6,092 nt of DNA from Candidatus Dormiibacterota bacterium (GCA_003151665.1 PLYD01000093.1:2274-8365), one strand, 5' to 3'. Positions 1 through 5,233 are shown, counted from the first letter of the stretch. Program-made: numbers and translations. The notes: a model not told the origin generated them from the letters alone.

Positions 1-799
1 GGCCGAGCTCGCCAGGTTGACCCTTCTTGGCGCTCCGCCAAGCTACGTCGCCGGCGAGGAAACCGCGGCCGTCAACTTTGTCAACTCAGGCGTCGCCGCT
101 CCGCTGGCCACTCCACCGCGACCCTTTGAGCGAGGCGTGGATGGGCGCCCGACGTTGGTGCAGAACGTCGAAAGTCTCGCCCACGCAGCTTTGATCGCAC
201 GCTACGGTGATGCCTGGTTCCAGTCCCTCGGCCGGCACAATGCAGCCGGGACAATCCTTTTGACGGTGAGCGGCGCGGTGGCGAAGCCTGGCGTGATCGA
301 AGTCGCCTCAGGCTGCAGCGTCGACGAGGTGCTGGCGCTGGCCGGTGGCGTGAGCGGAAAGGCGCGCGCCGTGCTCCTTGGCGGTTACTTCGGCGGCTGG
401 ATCAGGGCGGATCAAGCAGGGTCGATGGTCCTCGATCCCAGCGGCCTGCGCGCGGCGGGCGGATCGCTCGGCTGCGGAGTGGTCAGCGTCCTCGACGAGA
501 CCGCCGACCCACTCGATGTCTCGGCGCGGATCCTTCAGCACCTCGCCAACGAAAGCGCCGCCCAATGTGGGCCGTGCTTCTTCGGGCTTCGCAGCCTCTC
601 GGCCGCGACGACGCGGATCGCGTCCCGCCAGGCTGATAACGGCGACCTCCCGCAGCTGCACCGCTGGACCGCCATGGTCAGGGGCCGCGGTGCGTGCCGC
701 CACCCGGACGGCGCCGTGGCATTTCTGCAATCGGCGCTGAACGTCTTCGAGCCGGAGTTTGTGGCTGCTGCGGGCGCGCGCGGCAGGCGGGCCTCCTGA
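1..799 (+). CDS. NuoF-like NADH:ubiquinone oxidoreductase 51-kDa subunit, iron-sulfur binding region (5'-partial)
   Basis: The reading frame is open from the left edge (codons from base 2), so the start and the N-terminal FMN/NADH-binding domain lie outside the window. Visible family signatures are YVAGEETA near bases 44-67, then PRPFERGVDGRPTLVQNVES, which matches the RPPxP...GxPTxxNNVET region of NuoF and HoxF. An SLBB-like segment (TVSGAVAKPGVIEV, about 263-360) follows. The C-terminal iron-sulfur region has QCGPC (Cys codons at 566 and 575) and RGAC (Cys codon at 695). Canonical NuoF has CxxCxxC...C; here the first cysteine position is Ala (ESAAQCGPC). Family knowledge suggests electron transfer from a nicotinamide or flavin donor to an iron-sulfur partner. 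The ferredoxin gene starts 1 nt after the stop and is the likely partner. No other Nuo subunits are visible, so this is probably not respiratory complex I. Family is confident; donor and acceptor are inferred. Confidence 0.85.
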   Translation, partial: AELARLTLLGAPPSYVAGEETAAVNFVNSGVAAPLATPPRPFERGVDGRPTLVQNVESLAHAALIARYGDAWFQSLGRHNAAGTILLTVSGAVAKPGVIEVASGCSVDEVLALAGGVSGKARAVLLGGYFGGWIRADQAGSMVLDPSGLRAAGGSLGCGVVSVLDETADPLDVSARILQHLANESAAQCGPCFFGLRSLSAATTRIASRQADNGDLPQLHRWTAMVRGRGACRHPDGAVAFLQSALNVFEPEFVAAAGARGRRAS

Positions 800-800
800 A

Positions 801-1043
801 GTGGCGCAGACCGAGCTCTGGATCGACCGGACCAAATGCGACGGCAGCCGGCTGTGCGCTGAGCTTTTTCCGGAGCGGATCTCGCTCGACGATTGGGGCT
901 ACCCGATCATCGCGCCCGGCCCGATTCCAGGATCGCTCATGCCCCACGCACAGAAAGCTGTCGACAGCTGCCCGGTCCTCGCTCTCGCCTTGAGGCGGGT
1001 GGAGCGCCGGCCCCCTCCGCCACCGGCCGCCAAACCCAGTTGA
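801..1043 (+). CDS. Small single-cluster ferredoxin, probably [3Fe-4S]
   Basis: An 80-residue acidic-to-neutral protein. The start is taken as GTG at 801, one base after the upstream stop; a TTG at 759 would add residues unlike the family and overlap the previous gene. Cysteines are C13 and C19 in CDGSRLC, and C57 in DSCPVLAL. The pattern C-x2-S-x2-C...C-P is that of small actinobacterial ferredoxins with one cluster. The central position is Ser rather than Cys, which favours a [3Fe-4S] over a [4Fe-4S] cluster. The segment ISLDDWGYPII is also typical of the family. The last residues (about 69-80) form a proline-rich tail beginning RRPPPPPAAK. It likely accepts or donates one electron with the NuoF-like protein in the cytosol. 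The final electron partner cannot be seen here. Confidence 0.85.
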   Translation: MAQTELWIDRTKCDGSRLCAELFPERISLDDWGYPIIAPGPIPGSLMPHAQKAVDSCPVLALALRRVERRPPPPPAAKPS

Positions 1044-2023
1044 AACAATCCAGAACAGCGGTCGCCATCGCCGACGGCCGCGCGCTGGGCGGCTCGCTCC
1101 GGGTGATCGTCACCCACGAGCCTGACCTGGCCGCTGCCAAGTCAGCTGTCGACGAGGTCGTACGAGCAGTTGATCTTGCCGCCAACCGTTTCCACGACGA
1201 CAGCGAGCTGAGCCGGCTCAACGCGACACCCGGCCGCGACGTGATGATCAGCCCGCTTTTGACGAAGCTGATCGCTGCTGCGCTTCGCGGCGCACGATTG
1301 ACGGGCGGCGCGGTCGACCCGACTGTGGGATCGGCGGTCAAGCTGGCTGGTTACGACGCAGACTTCGCCGCCGTGCCCCCGGACGGCATAGCGATCGAGA
1401 TGGTGGTAAGTCGCATTCCGGGCTGGCAGGCAATCGCCTTTGACGAGGCTGCGAGAACCGTGCGGCTGCCGCGCGACGTCGATCTCGATCTCGGCGCCAC
1501 CGCCAAAGCACTCACATCCGATCTCGCGGCAGCGGCGGCGATCTCCAGGATCGGCCGCGGTGGTGTGCTCGTCAGCCTTGGGGGCGACATCTCGGTGGCC
1601 GGCGATCCGCCCGCCGAGGGCTGGCTGATCCAGACCAGCGAGGACAGCGGTGCTCCAATCGAGGAAGGCGAGGAGACGATCAGCATCAGGTCGGGCGGCA
1701 TCGCCACGTCGAGCACGACGGTCCGTCGCTGGACCCGCGGCGGCGTAGCACTTCACCACATCATCGACCCTGCCACCGGCCTCCCCAGCGATGGACCCTG
1801 GCGGACCGCCACTGTGGTGGCCGCAACTTGCGTCGACGCCAACATCGCCTCGACCGCTGCCATCGTGATGGGCCAGGCCGCCATCCGGTGGCTCGAGGAG
1901 GGCCGCCTGCCGACCCGCCTAGTGGACCGCGCTGGATCGGTTCACCGGTTGGCGGGATGGCCAAAACCAAGCGAGTCCACATGGATTTCTCAGCAAACTC
2001 ACAGGCAATCCAGGCAACATTGA
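1040..2023 (+). CDS. apbE: FAD:protein FMN transferase, ApbE family
   Basis: ApbE enzymes cleave FAD and attach FMN to a Thr/Ser of target proteins such as NqrC/RnfG-type FMN-binding domains. With TTG at 1040 (overlapping the ferredoxin stop as TTGA), the product is 327 residues, a normal family length. Motifs in order are RFHDDSELSRLN from residue 50, AVDPTVG (D93), DLDLGATAKALTSD (D150, K156), VSLGGDISVAG, HHIIDPATGLP (H240, D243) and CVDANIASTAAIVMG (D266, N268, T272). The N-terminus shows no lipobox or hydrophobic signal sequence, so a cytosolic enzyme is predicted, unlike many exported ApbE lipoproteins. A frame extending upstream to 893 exists but merely overlaps the ferredoxin. No FMN-acceptor gene is visible; it is expected upstream. 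The last codons overlap the putative promoter of the response regulator. Confidence 0.9.
   Translation: MKQSRTAVAIADGRALGGSLRVIVTHEPDLAAAKSAVDEVVRAVDLAANRFHDDSELSRLNATPGRDVMISPLLTKLIAAALRGARLTGGAVDPTVGSAVKLAGYDADFAAVPPDGIAIEMVVSRIPGWQAIAFDEAARTVRLPRDVDLDLGATAKALTSDLAAAAAISRIGRGGVLVSLGGDISVAGDPPAEGWLIQTSEDSGAPIEEGEETISIRSGGIATSSTTVRRWTRGGVALHHIIDPATGLPSDGPWRTATVVAATCVDANIASTAAIVMGQAAIRWLEEGRLPTRLVDRAGSVHRLAGWPKPSESTWISQQTHRQSRQH
1988..2005 (+). promoter_or_regulatory. Putative response-regulator operator: two 7-mer direct repeats, 11-bp spacing
   Basis: TCTCAGC (1988-1994) and TCACAGG (1999-2005) lie exactly 11 bp apart in the 3' end of apbE, separated by AAAC. OmpR/PhoB-type regulators bind direct repeats with this spacing. 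The pair ends 23 nt before the response-regulator GTG and matches the array at 4164-4203 in word and geometry. A degenerate ATCCAGG at 2008-2014 is off register. Autoregulation is inferred. Confidence 0.5.
2015..2020 (+). promoter_or_regulatory. Candidate -10 element of the response regulator gene (possible leaderless transcript)
   Basis: CAACAT fits the loose actinobacterial TAnnnT pattern only at positions 2 and 6. It starts 9 bp after the repeat pair, where a -10 would sit if the operator replaced the -35. Transcription 7-8 nt downstream would begin at or next to the GTG at 2028. That would explain why no Shine-Dalgarno sequence is seen before this gene. The match is weak on its own. Confidence 0.3.
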
Positions 2024-2027
2024 AGCT

Positions 2028-2729
2028 GTGAGCAAGGACGGGGAAGGCGCGCGAGTCCTCGTCGTCGACGACGAGCCCAACATCACCGAGCTGGTGTCAA
2101 TGGCCCTGCGCTACGAAGGGTTCAGCGTCAAGACGGCGGCCACCGGCCGCGGAGCGGTGACGGCTGTCAGCCAGTTCTCCCCTGCTCTCGTGATCCTCGA
2201 CGTGATGCTCCCTGACATCAACGGTCTCGAGGTCCTCAAGCGGTTGAACGCCGCCGGCCACAAGGTCCCGATCATCTTCCTGACCGCGAGAGACGCTACG
2301 GACGACAAAGTCCACGGGCTGACGGTCGGCGGAGACGACTATGTGACCAAACCGTTCAGCGTGGAGGAGCTGGTGGCTCGGGTTCGCGTGGTGTTGAGAA
2401 GGCATGGCGGCGGCGAGGCGCAGGACGGGAAGCTGACGCTCGCCGACCTCGAGATGGATGACGAGGGCCACGAAGTGAGGCGTAGCGGCCAGGTCGTCGA
2501 CCTGACCAACACCGAATATCGACTGCTGCGCTACCTGCTCGTCAATTCGGGTCGCGTCTTGACCCGCAGCCAGATCCTCGACCACGTGTGGCATTACGAC
2601 TTCGGCGGGGACGCGAGCGTGCTCGAGACGTACATCAGCTATCTGCGCCGCAAGGTGGACCGGTTCGAGCCTCCGCTCCTGCAGACGGTTCGAGGCGTCG
2701 GCTACGTCCTCCGCGCCCCCAGGCAATGA
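2028..2729 (+). CDS. Two-component response regulator, OmpR/PhoB family
   Basis: A 233-residue DNA-binding response regulator. The receiver domain (about 8-125) contains the acidic pair D14/D15, phospho-acceptor D58 in VILDVMLP, T86 in FLTARD and K108 in VTKPFS. All the expected active residues are present. The winged-helix effector domain (about 135-230) contains LTNTEYRLLRYLL, GRVLTRSQILDHVW, TYISYLRRKVD and TVRGVGYVLR. The stretch GLTVGGDDYVTKPFS resembles the mycobacterial TcrX/TrcR/MprA group. The GTG start at 2028 lies 4 nt after the apbE stop and has no clear Shine-Dalgarno. It overlaps its kinase gene by ATGA. It likely binds the 11-bp-spaced repeats at 1988-2005 and 4164-4203; this is inferred from position and spacing, not shown. 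Confidence 0.95.
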   Translation: MSKDGEGARVLVVDDEPNITELVSMALRYEGFSVKTAATGRGAVTAVSQFSPALVILDVMLPDINGLEVLKRLNAAGHKVPIIFLTARDATDDKVHGLTVGGDDYVTKPFSVEELVARVRVVLRRHGGGEAQDGKLTLADLEMDDEGHEVRRSGQVVDLTNTEYRLLRYLLVNSGRVLTRSQILDHVWHYDFGGDASVLETYISYLRRKVDRFEPPLLQTVRGVGYVLRAPRQ

Positions 2730-4168
2730 CCCTGTCGCTCCGTGGGCGACTACTCGTCGGCGTCATCTCGCTGATGGTGGTTGGATTGCTCATCTCGGAT
2801 ATCGCGACCTACGCAGCCCTGAAGAATTTCCTGGTCGGGCGCATCGATGACCAGCTCGCTTCAGTCGCCAACAGTCCGTCCGCCCGCCAGCTCGTAATCG
2901 ACGTGCTTACCGAACAACCGGGACGCGGCGGCCCAGGCTCCGCTACCCAATTTCCGCCGGGGACGATCTTCGAGGAAGTCAGCCCCAACGGCACAGTGGT
3001 CACGGGGAAGGCGTTCTTCCTTGGGCCAGCCCCCGCGACGATTCCGCTGCCGGTGCTGCCGCATGCGTTGCCAAATGTCGGCAACGACATAGGGGCTCCC
3101 GAAATCACGGTGCCGGGGACGAATGGGGTCTCCCAGTTCCGCATCATCGATTGGCCGGAAGGCCAGTTCCAGGGCAACTTCGTCGTGGTGGCGATTCCGT
3201 TGACCGAATCCCAATCCACTCTGAGTGGACTGTTGCTGTTGGAGGCCCTTATCAGCCTTGGTGTAGTGGCGGCGACCGCACTGCTCGCTCTGCTGATAAT
3301 CAGGATTGGGCTTCGGCCGCTTCAGCGCATGGGAACGGTGGCAGCGGACATCGCGGCCGGAGACCTCACCAAGCGCGTCGAGCCCGCGACGTCGACCACG
3401 GAAATTGGCCGTCTGGGGCTGGCGCTCAACGGAATGCTCAGCCAGATCGAGGCCGCCTTCGCAGAACGCAGTGCGTCGAACGACCGCTTGCGCCGCGTGA
3501 TCGCCGATGCGTCGCACGAGCTGCGCACTCCGCTGACTTCGATTCGTGGTTATGCGGAGATGCTCCGTAGAGGCGCCGCCGAGTCGCCCACTGACTCGGA
3601 ATCGGCGCGGCGCCGCATTGAGGAAGAGTCGATTCGTATGACAGGCCTCGTTGACGATCTTCTAGTCCTTGCCCGCCTGGACCAGGGACGTCCACTCGAC
3701 AAAGCGGCCGTGGATCTGCGGACCATCGCCAACGATGCTGTGGCCGACGCGCGAGTCGTCGCTCCGCACCGCGAGATCAGCTTGAGCGCCAATGGTCCCG
3801 TGATCGTCACCGGAGACGACACGCGCCTGCGCCAGGTGATGGGCAATCTCCTGCGCAACGCCCTCGTCCACACCCCCCAACTGACGCCGATCGAGGTCGT
3901 CGTCGCGACCGACGACGGTCTCGGGCATATGTCCGTGGCGGACCATGGCCCCGGGTTGGCCGAGGGGGACGTTGGACGCATCTTCGAACCGTTCTATCGA
4001 GCCGACCCAAGTCGCAGCCGTGACAGCGGCGGCTCCGGCCTCGGCCTGTCCATCGTCAGCGCGGTGGTCGCCGCCCATGGCGGGCACGTCAAAGTCACCA
4101 AGACCGAGGGTGGCGGCGCCACCTTCGAGGTGGAGCTGCCGCTCGCCCAGTCGATGGAGATTCTCTGA
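2726..4168 (+). CDS. Membrane-bound sensor histidine kinase with HAMP domain
   Basis: A 480-residue kinase starting at the ATG of an ATGA overlap with the regulator stop. TM1 spans about residues 8-31. An extracytoplasmic sensor segment of about 130 residues (33-165), rich in Pro and Gly, has no cysteine or recognisable sensor fold. TM2 spans about 167-193, and a HAMP domain (about 194-248) begins at RPLQRM (R197). The H-box ASHELRTPLTSIRG carries the phospho-acceptor H264. The ATP-binding domain has the N-box NLLRNALVHTP (N374, N378), G1 box DHGPGL (D406), F-box FEPFYR (F420) and G2 box GGSGLGLSIV (G435-G440). All catalytic boxes are intact. It should autophosphorylate and pass phosphate to D58 of the regulator. 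The stimulus is unknown; the redox genes next door make an envelope or redox cue possible. Its last two codons overlap the first operator repeat. Confidence 0.95.
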   Translation: MTLSLRGRLLVGVISLMVVGLLISDIATYAALKNFLVGRIDDQLASVANSPSARQLVIDVLTEQPGRGGPGSATQFPPGTIFEEVSPNGTVVTGKAFFLGPAPATIPLPVLPHALPNVGNDIGAPEITVPGTNGVSQFRIIDWPEGQFQGNFVVVAIPLTESQSTLSGLLLLEALISLGVVAATALLALLIIRIGLRPLQRMGTVAADIAAGDLTKRVEPATSTTEIGRLGLALNGMLSQIEAAFAERSASNDRLRRVIADASHELRTPLTSIRGYAEMLRRGAAESPTDSESARRRIEEESIRMTGLVDDLLVLARLDQGRPLDKAAVDLRTIANDAVADARVVAPHREISLSANGPVIVTGDDTRLRQVMGNLLRNALVHTPQLTPIEVVVATDDGLGHMSVADHGPGLAEGDVGRIFEPFYRADPSRSRDSGGSGLGLSIVSAVVAAHGGHVKVTKTEGGGATFEVELPLAQSMEIL

Positions 4169-4203
4169 GGAAGTTCTAAGGCTTCTCTCAGGCGTGGTTC
4201 AGG
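4164..4203 (+). promoter_or_regulatory. Array of four 7-mer direct repeats at 11-bp period (putative response-regulator operator)
   Basis: TCTGAGG (4164-4170), TCTAAGG (4175-4181), TCTCAGG (4186-4192) and GTTCAGG (4197-4203) occur with exactly 4 nt between each, a strict 11-bp period over four units. AGG is invariant. This is the layout expected for tandem OmpR/PhoB-family dimers on one DNA face. The first copy overlaps the kinase stop codon; the last ends 22 nt before the GTG at 4225. The sequence pattern is directly visible; binding by the adjacent regulator is inferred. Confidence 0.65.
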
Positions 4204-4208
4204 CAGGT

Positions 4209-4218
4209 AGGAGATGAT
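4209..4218 (+). promoter_or_regulatory. Candidate -10 (GATGAT) overlapping a Shine-Dalgarno-like AGGAG before the small operon
   Basis: GATGAT (4213-4218) begins 9 bp after the last operator repeat, the same distance as the candidate -10 before the regulator gene. It would place the transcript start about at the GTG at 4225. AGGAG (4209-4213) could instead be a ribosome-binding site, 11 nt before that GTG. The two readings exclude each other for one transcript. A transcript arriving from the kinase gene could use the AGGAG. Confidence 0.35.
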
Positions 4219-4224
4219 CGTCAC

Positions 4225-4533
4225 GTGCCTATGGTGAGACGGCAAACCGAGATGGCCATGGTCCGCGACACCGCGGTCCAGAAGCTACGCGACCTGACGG
4301 TCGCGGTGGCTCTCGCGTCGGCAGCGGCTGTCGCCGTGATCGCGTGGGTCAGCGCCACCACGATCCCGGGCAACGTCACCGGTCAGGTCGGCACCGTCAC
4401 CACCGGGGGCGGCCAGCCGGTCTCGCAAAGCGACGACGGGTTCAACCAGGGCCAACCCGGAACCAACCAGGGCCAACCCATAACCACCCGCCCCGGGCCC
4501 GGAATTGTTGTCACCGGAGGATCCCACCCCTGA
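4225..4533 (+). CDS. Small single-pass membrane protein with Gly/Pro/Gln-rich outer tail
   Basis: A 102-residue protein not matched to any named family. The start is taken as GTG at 4225, behind AGGAG. ATG codons at 4231, 4252 and 4258 are alternatives, and the start at 4258 would give MVRDTAVQKLRD. A short basic N-terminus precedes one hydrophobic segment (about residues 24-46, VAVALASAAAVAVIAWV). The rest (about 47-102) is low complexity, rich in Gly, Thr, Gln and Pro, with a duplicated NQGQPxT unit. The expected topology is N-terminus in, tail outside. It is the first of three overlapping genes behind the four-box operator, so it is probably the promoter-proximal target of the neighbouring two-component system. 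Function is unknown; a cell-envelope or anchoring role is only a guess. Confidence 0.75.
   Translation: MPMVRRQTEMAMVRDTAVQKLRDLTVAVALASAAAVAVIAWVSATTIPGNVTGQVGTVTTGGGQPVSQSDDGFNQGQPGTNQGQPITTRPGPGIVVTGGSHP
4444..4485 (+). repeat. Tandem 21-bp direct repeat coding for NQGQPxT
   Basis: Two adjacent 21-bp units (4444-4464 and 4465-4485) differ at 2 bases, both in the sixth codon (gga versus ata). They encode NQGQPGT and NQGQPIT in the first small membrane protein. The period is in frame, so copy-number change would lengthen or shorten the outer tail without a frameshift. Confidence 0.9.
4516..4520 (+). promoter_or_regulatory. Shine-Dalgarno GGAGG for the SHOCT-domain gene
   Basis: GGAGG lies within the end of the preceding gene, 12 nt before the ATG at 4533. 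The spacing is slightly long. It supports a start at 4533 rather than the longer open frame that continues upstream to 4344. Confidence 0.55.
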
Positions 4534-4802
4534 TGTTCATGCCACACAACCTGCCGGGCTCGTATGGCTACCTGTTCATGTTCCTTGGCGGATTGTCCTG
4601 GCTGGCGATCGTCGCGGGCATCGTGCTCCTGGCCATCTGGGCGATTCGTGCCCTGCCGCGAACTGGCTTGGTGGGCAATGCACCCACGCTGGCCGAATCC
4701 CCACAGGACATCCTCGCGCGCAGATTCGCGTCGGGTGAGATCAACGCGGAAGAGTTCCAGCACGCGCGCGACCTGCTCCGCGGGGACTCGTCAAAGCCAT
4801 GA
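4533..4802 (+). CDS. Small membrane protein with C-terminal SHOCT domain
   Basis: An 89-residue protein. The ATG at 4533 shares its first base with the TGA stop of the preceding gene (TGATG), and GGAGG lies upstream. One strongly hydrophobic segment spans about residues 14-38 (LFMFLGGLSWLAIVAGIVLL). A short linker follows, then SPQDILARRFASGEINAEEF (residues 56-75) and QHARDLLRG (76-84). This is the SHOCT (short C-terminal domain) pattern: hydrophobic heptads around an RxAxGEI-x3-EF core. SHOCT domains are common at the ends of small bacterial membrane proteins and are thought to mediate oligomerisation or protein contacts; no enzymatic function is known. It is sandwiched between two small membrane genes by overlaps (1 nt and 4 nt), which suggests balanced co-production and possibly one complex. 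Confidence 0.85.
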   Translation: MFMPHNLPGSYGYLFMFLGGLSWLAIVAGIVLLAIWAIRALPRTGLVGNAPTLAESPQDILARRFASGEINAEEFQHARDLLRGDSSKP

Positions 4803-5077
4803 AGCACCGAACCCTGGGCATCCTCGGCGGCGCGCTGCTGGTCGGCGGGGTCGTCCTGGGCATTGCCAGCGCCGTCGCCTCCAACCGGATCGCTCCGGTA
4901 GATGGAACCGCCACGCAACGGCCGGCCGTCGGAGCATTTCCTAGGCACCACGGCCCGGGCCAATCTGGGCCCTTCTTCGGCAACCCGCGACAGGGCCGCG
5001 GCTTCCCAGGCCCCGGTCAGCAAGCGCCGATCGTCCCTGCCCCCAGCTCGCCGGCCAGTCAAGCGCCCTCCACCTGA
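4799..5077 (+). CDS. Small single-pass membrane or secreted protein with Gly/Pro-rich tail
   Basis: A 92-residue protein starting at the ATG of an ATGA overlap with the SHOCT gene; a weak GGGGA lies 12 nt upstream. MKHRT is followed by one hydrophobic segment (about residues 6-27, LGILGGALLVGGVVLGIASA). This could be a membrane anchor or an uncleaved signal; no lipobox cysteine is present, and the protein has no cysteine at all. From about residue 36 the tail has no acidic residue, a few Arg/His, and many Gly, Pro and Gln (for example RHHGPGQSGPFFGNPRQGRG). It is probably disordered and outside the membrane. I do not recognise a family. Its architecture mirrors the first gene of the trio (anchor plus low-complexity outer tail), so the SHOCT protein is flanked by two similar-shaped partners. 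Confidence 0.75.
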   Translation: MKHRTLGILGGALLVGGVVLGIASAVASNRIAPVDGTATQRPAVGAFPRHHGPGQSGPFFGNPRQGRGFPGPGQQAPIVPAPSSPASQAPST

Positions 5078-5110
5078 CCTAAATTCCTTCGACCTCTACT
5101 CCCCCTAAAT

Positions 5111-5140
5111 ATGAGAGAGAACCAGTCGGTTCTCTCTCAT
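5111..5140. terminator. Perfect 13-bp inverted repeat with 4-nt loop
   Basis: ATGAGAGAGAACC (5111-5123) pairs perfectly with GGTTCTCTCTCAT (5128-5140) around the loop AGTC. It lies 34 nt after the last small gene and between convergent genes, so a terminator is the natural reading. No clear T-run follows on the plus strand, and only ATATTTA follows on the minus strand, so it is not a textbook intrinsic terminator. A protein-binding palindrome is the alternative. Confidence 0.6.
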
Positions 5141-5141
5141 C

Positions 5142-5162
5142 GGCGGGCGCTTCGCGCGCGCC
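5142..5162. terminator. GC-rich hairpin directly after the 13-bp inverted repeat
   Basis: GGCG (5142-5145) plus GCGC (5147-5150) pair with GCGC (5154-5157) plus CGCC (5159-5162) around a TTC loop. This gives eight G-C pairs with one G-G mismatch. It stacks one base after the preceding hairpin and may strengthen termination. No T-tract follows. Confidence 0.4.
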
Positions 5163-5233
5163 TGCTCTCTCTCCCGCGATTTATAACGAATTGATTTCTC
5201 GACGCCGCAATTGGGAGTGAGCGAACAAAGTCA

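Noticed and set aside
893..1039. Upstream extension of the apbE reading frame to 893
   Set aside because: It fully overlaps the ferredoxin gene in another frame, has Arg/Pro/Ser-rich shadow composition and no ApbE similarity. TTG at 1040 gives the normal family length and a coupled overlap.
1142..1759. Minus-strand open frame of 205 codons opposite apbE
   Set aside because: It mirrors apbE codons in GC-rich DNA and has no domain; long antisense frames are expected at this base composition.
2588..2725. N-terminal extension of the histidine kinase to 2588
   Set aside because: It overlaps the winged-helix domain of the regulator; ATG at 2726 in the ATGA overlap precedes the first membrane segment directly.
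2097..2726. Minus-strand open frame of 209 codons opposite the response regulator
   Set aside because: The regulator on the plus strand has all active residues; the opposite frame is a shadow.
4344..4532. Upstream extension of the SHOCT gene frame
   Set aside because: It lies inside the preceding small gene, is rich in Arg/His/Gly/Pro, and the ATG at 4533 has a Shine-Dalgarno.
5111..5172. CRISPR-like or insertion-sequence end from the repeated CTCTCT/GAGAGA words
   Set aside because: There is no regular repeat-spacer array, transposase or target duplication; simple hairpins explain the words.
5189..5213. AATTG...CAATT inverted repeat and TATAAC in the AT-richer patch, possible promoter
   Set aside because: The arms are only 5 bp with a 15-nt gap, there is no -35 partner, and no gene starts downstream on the plus strand.
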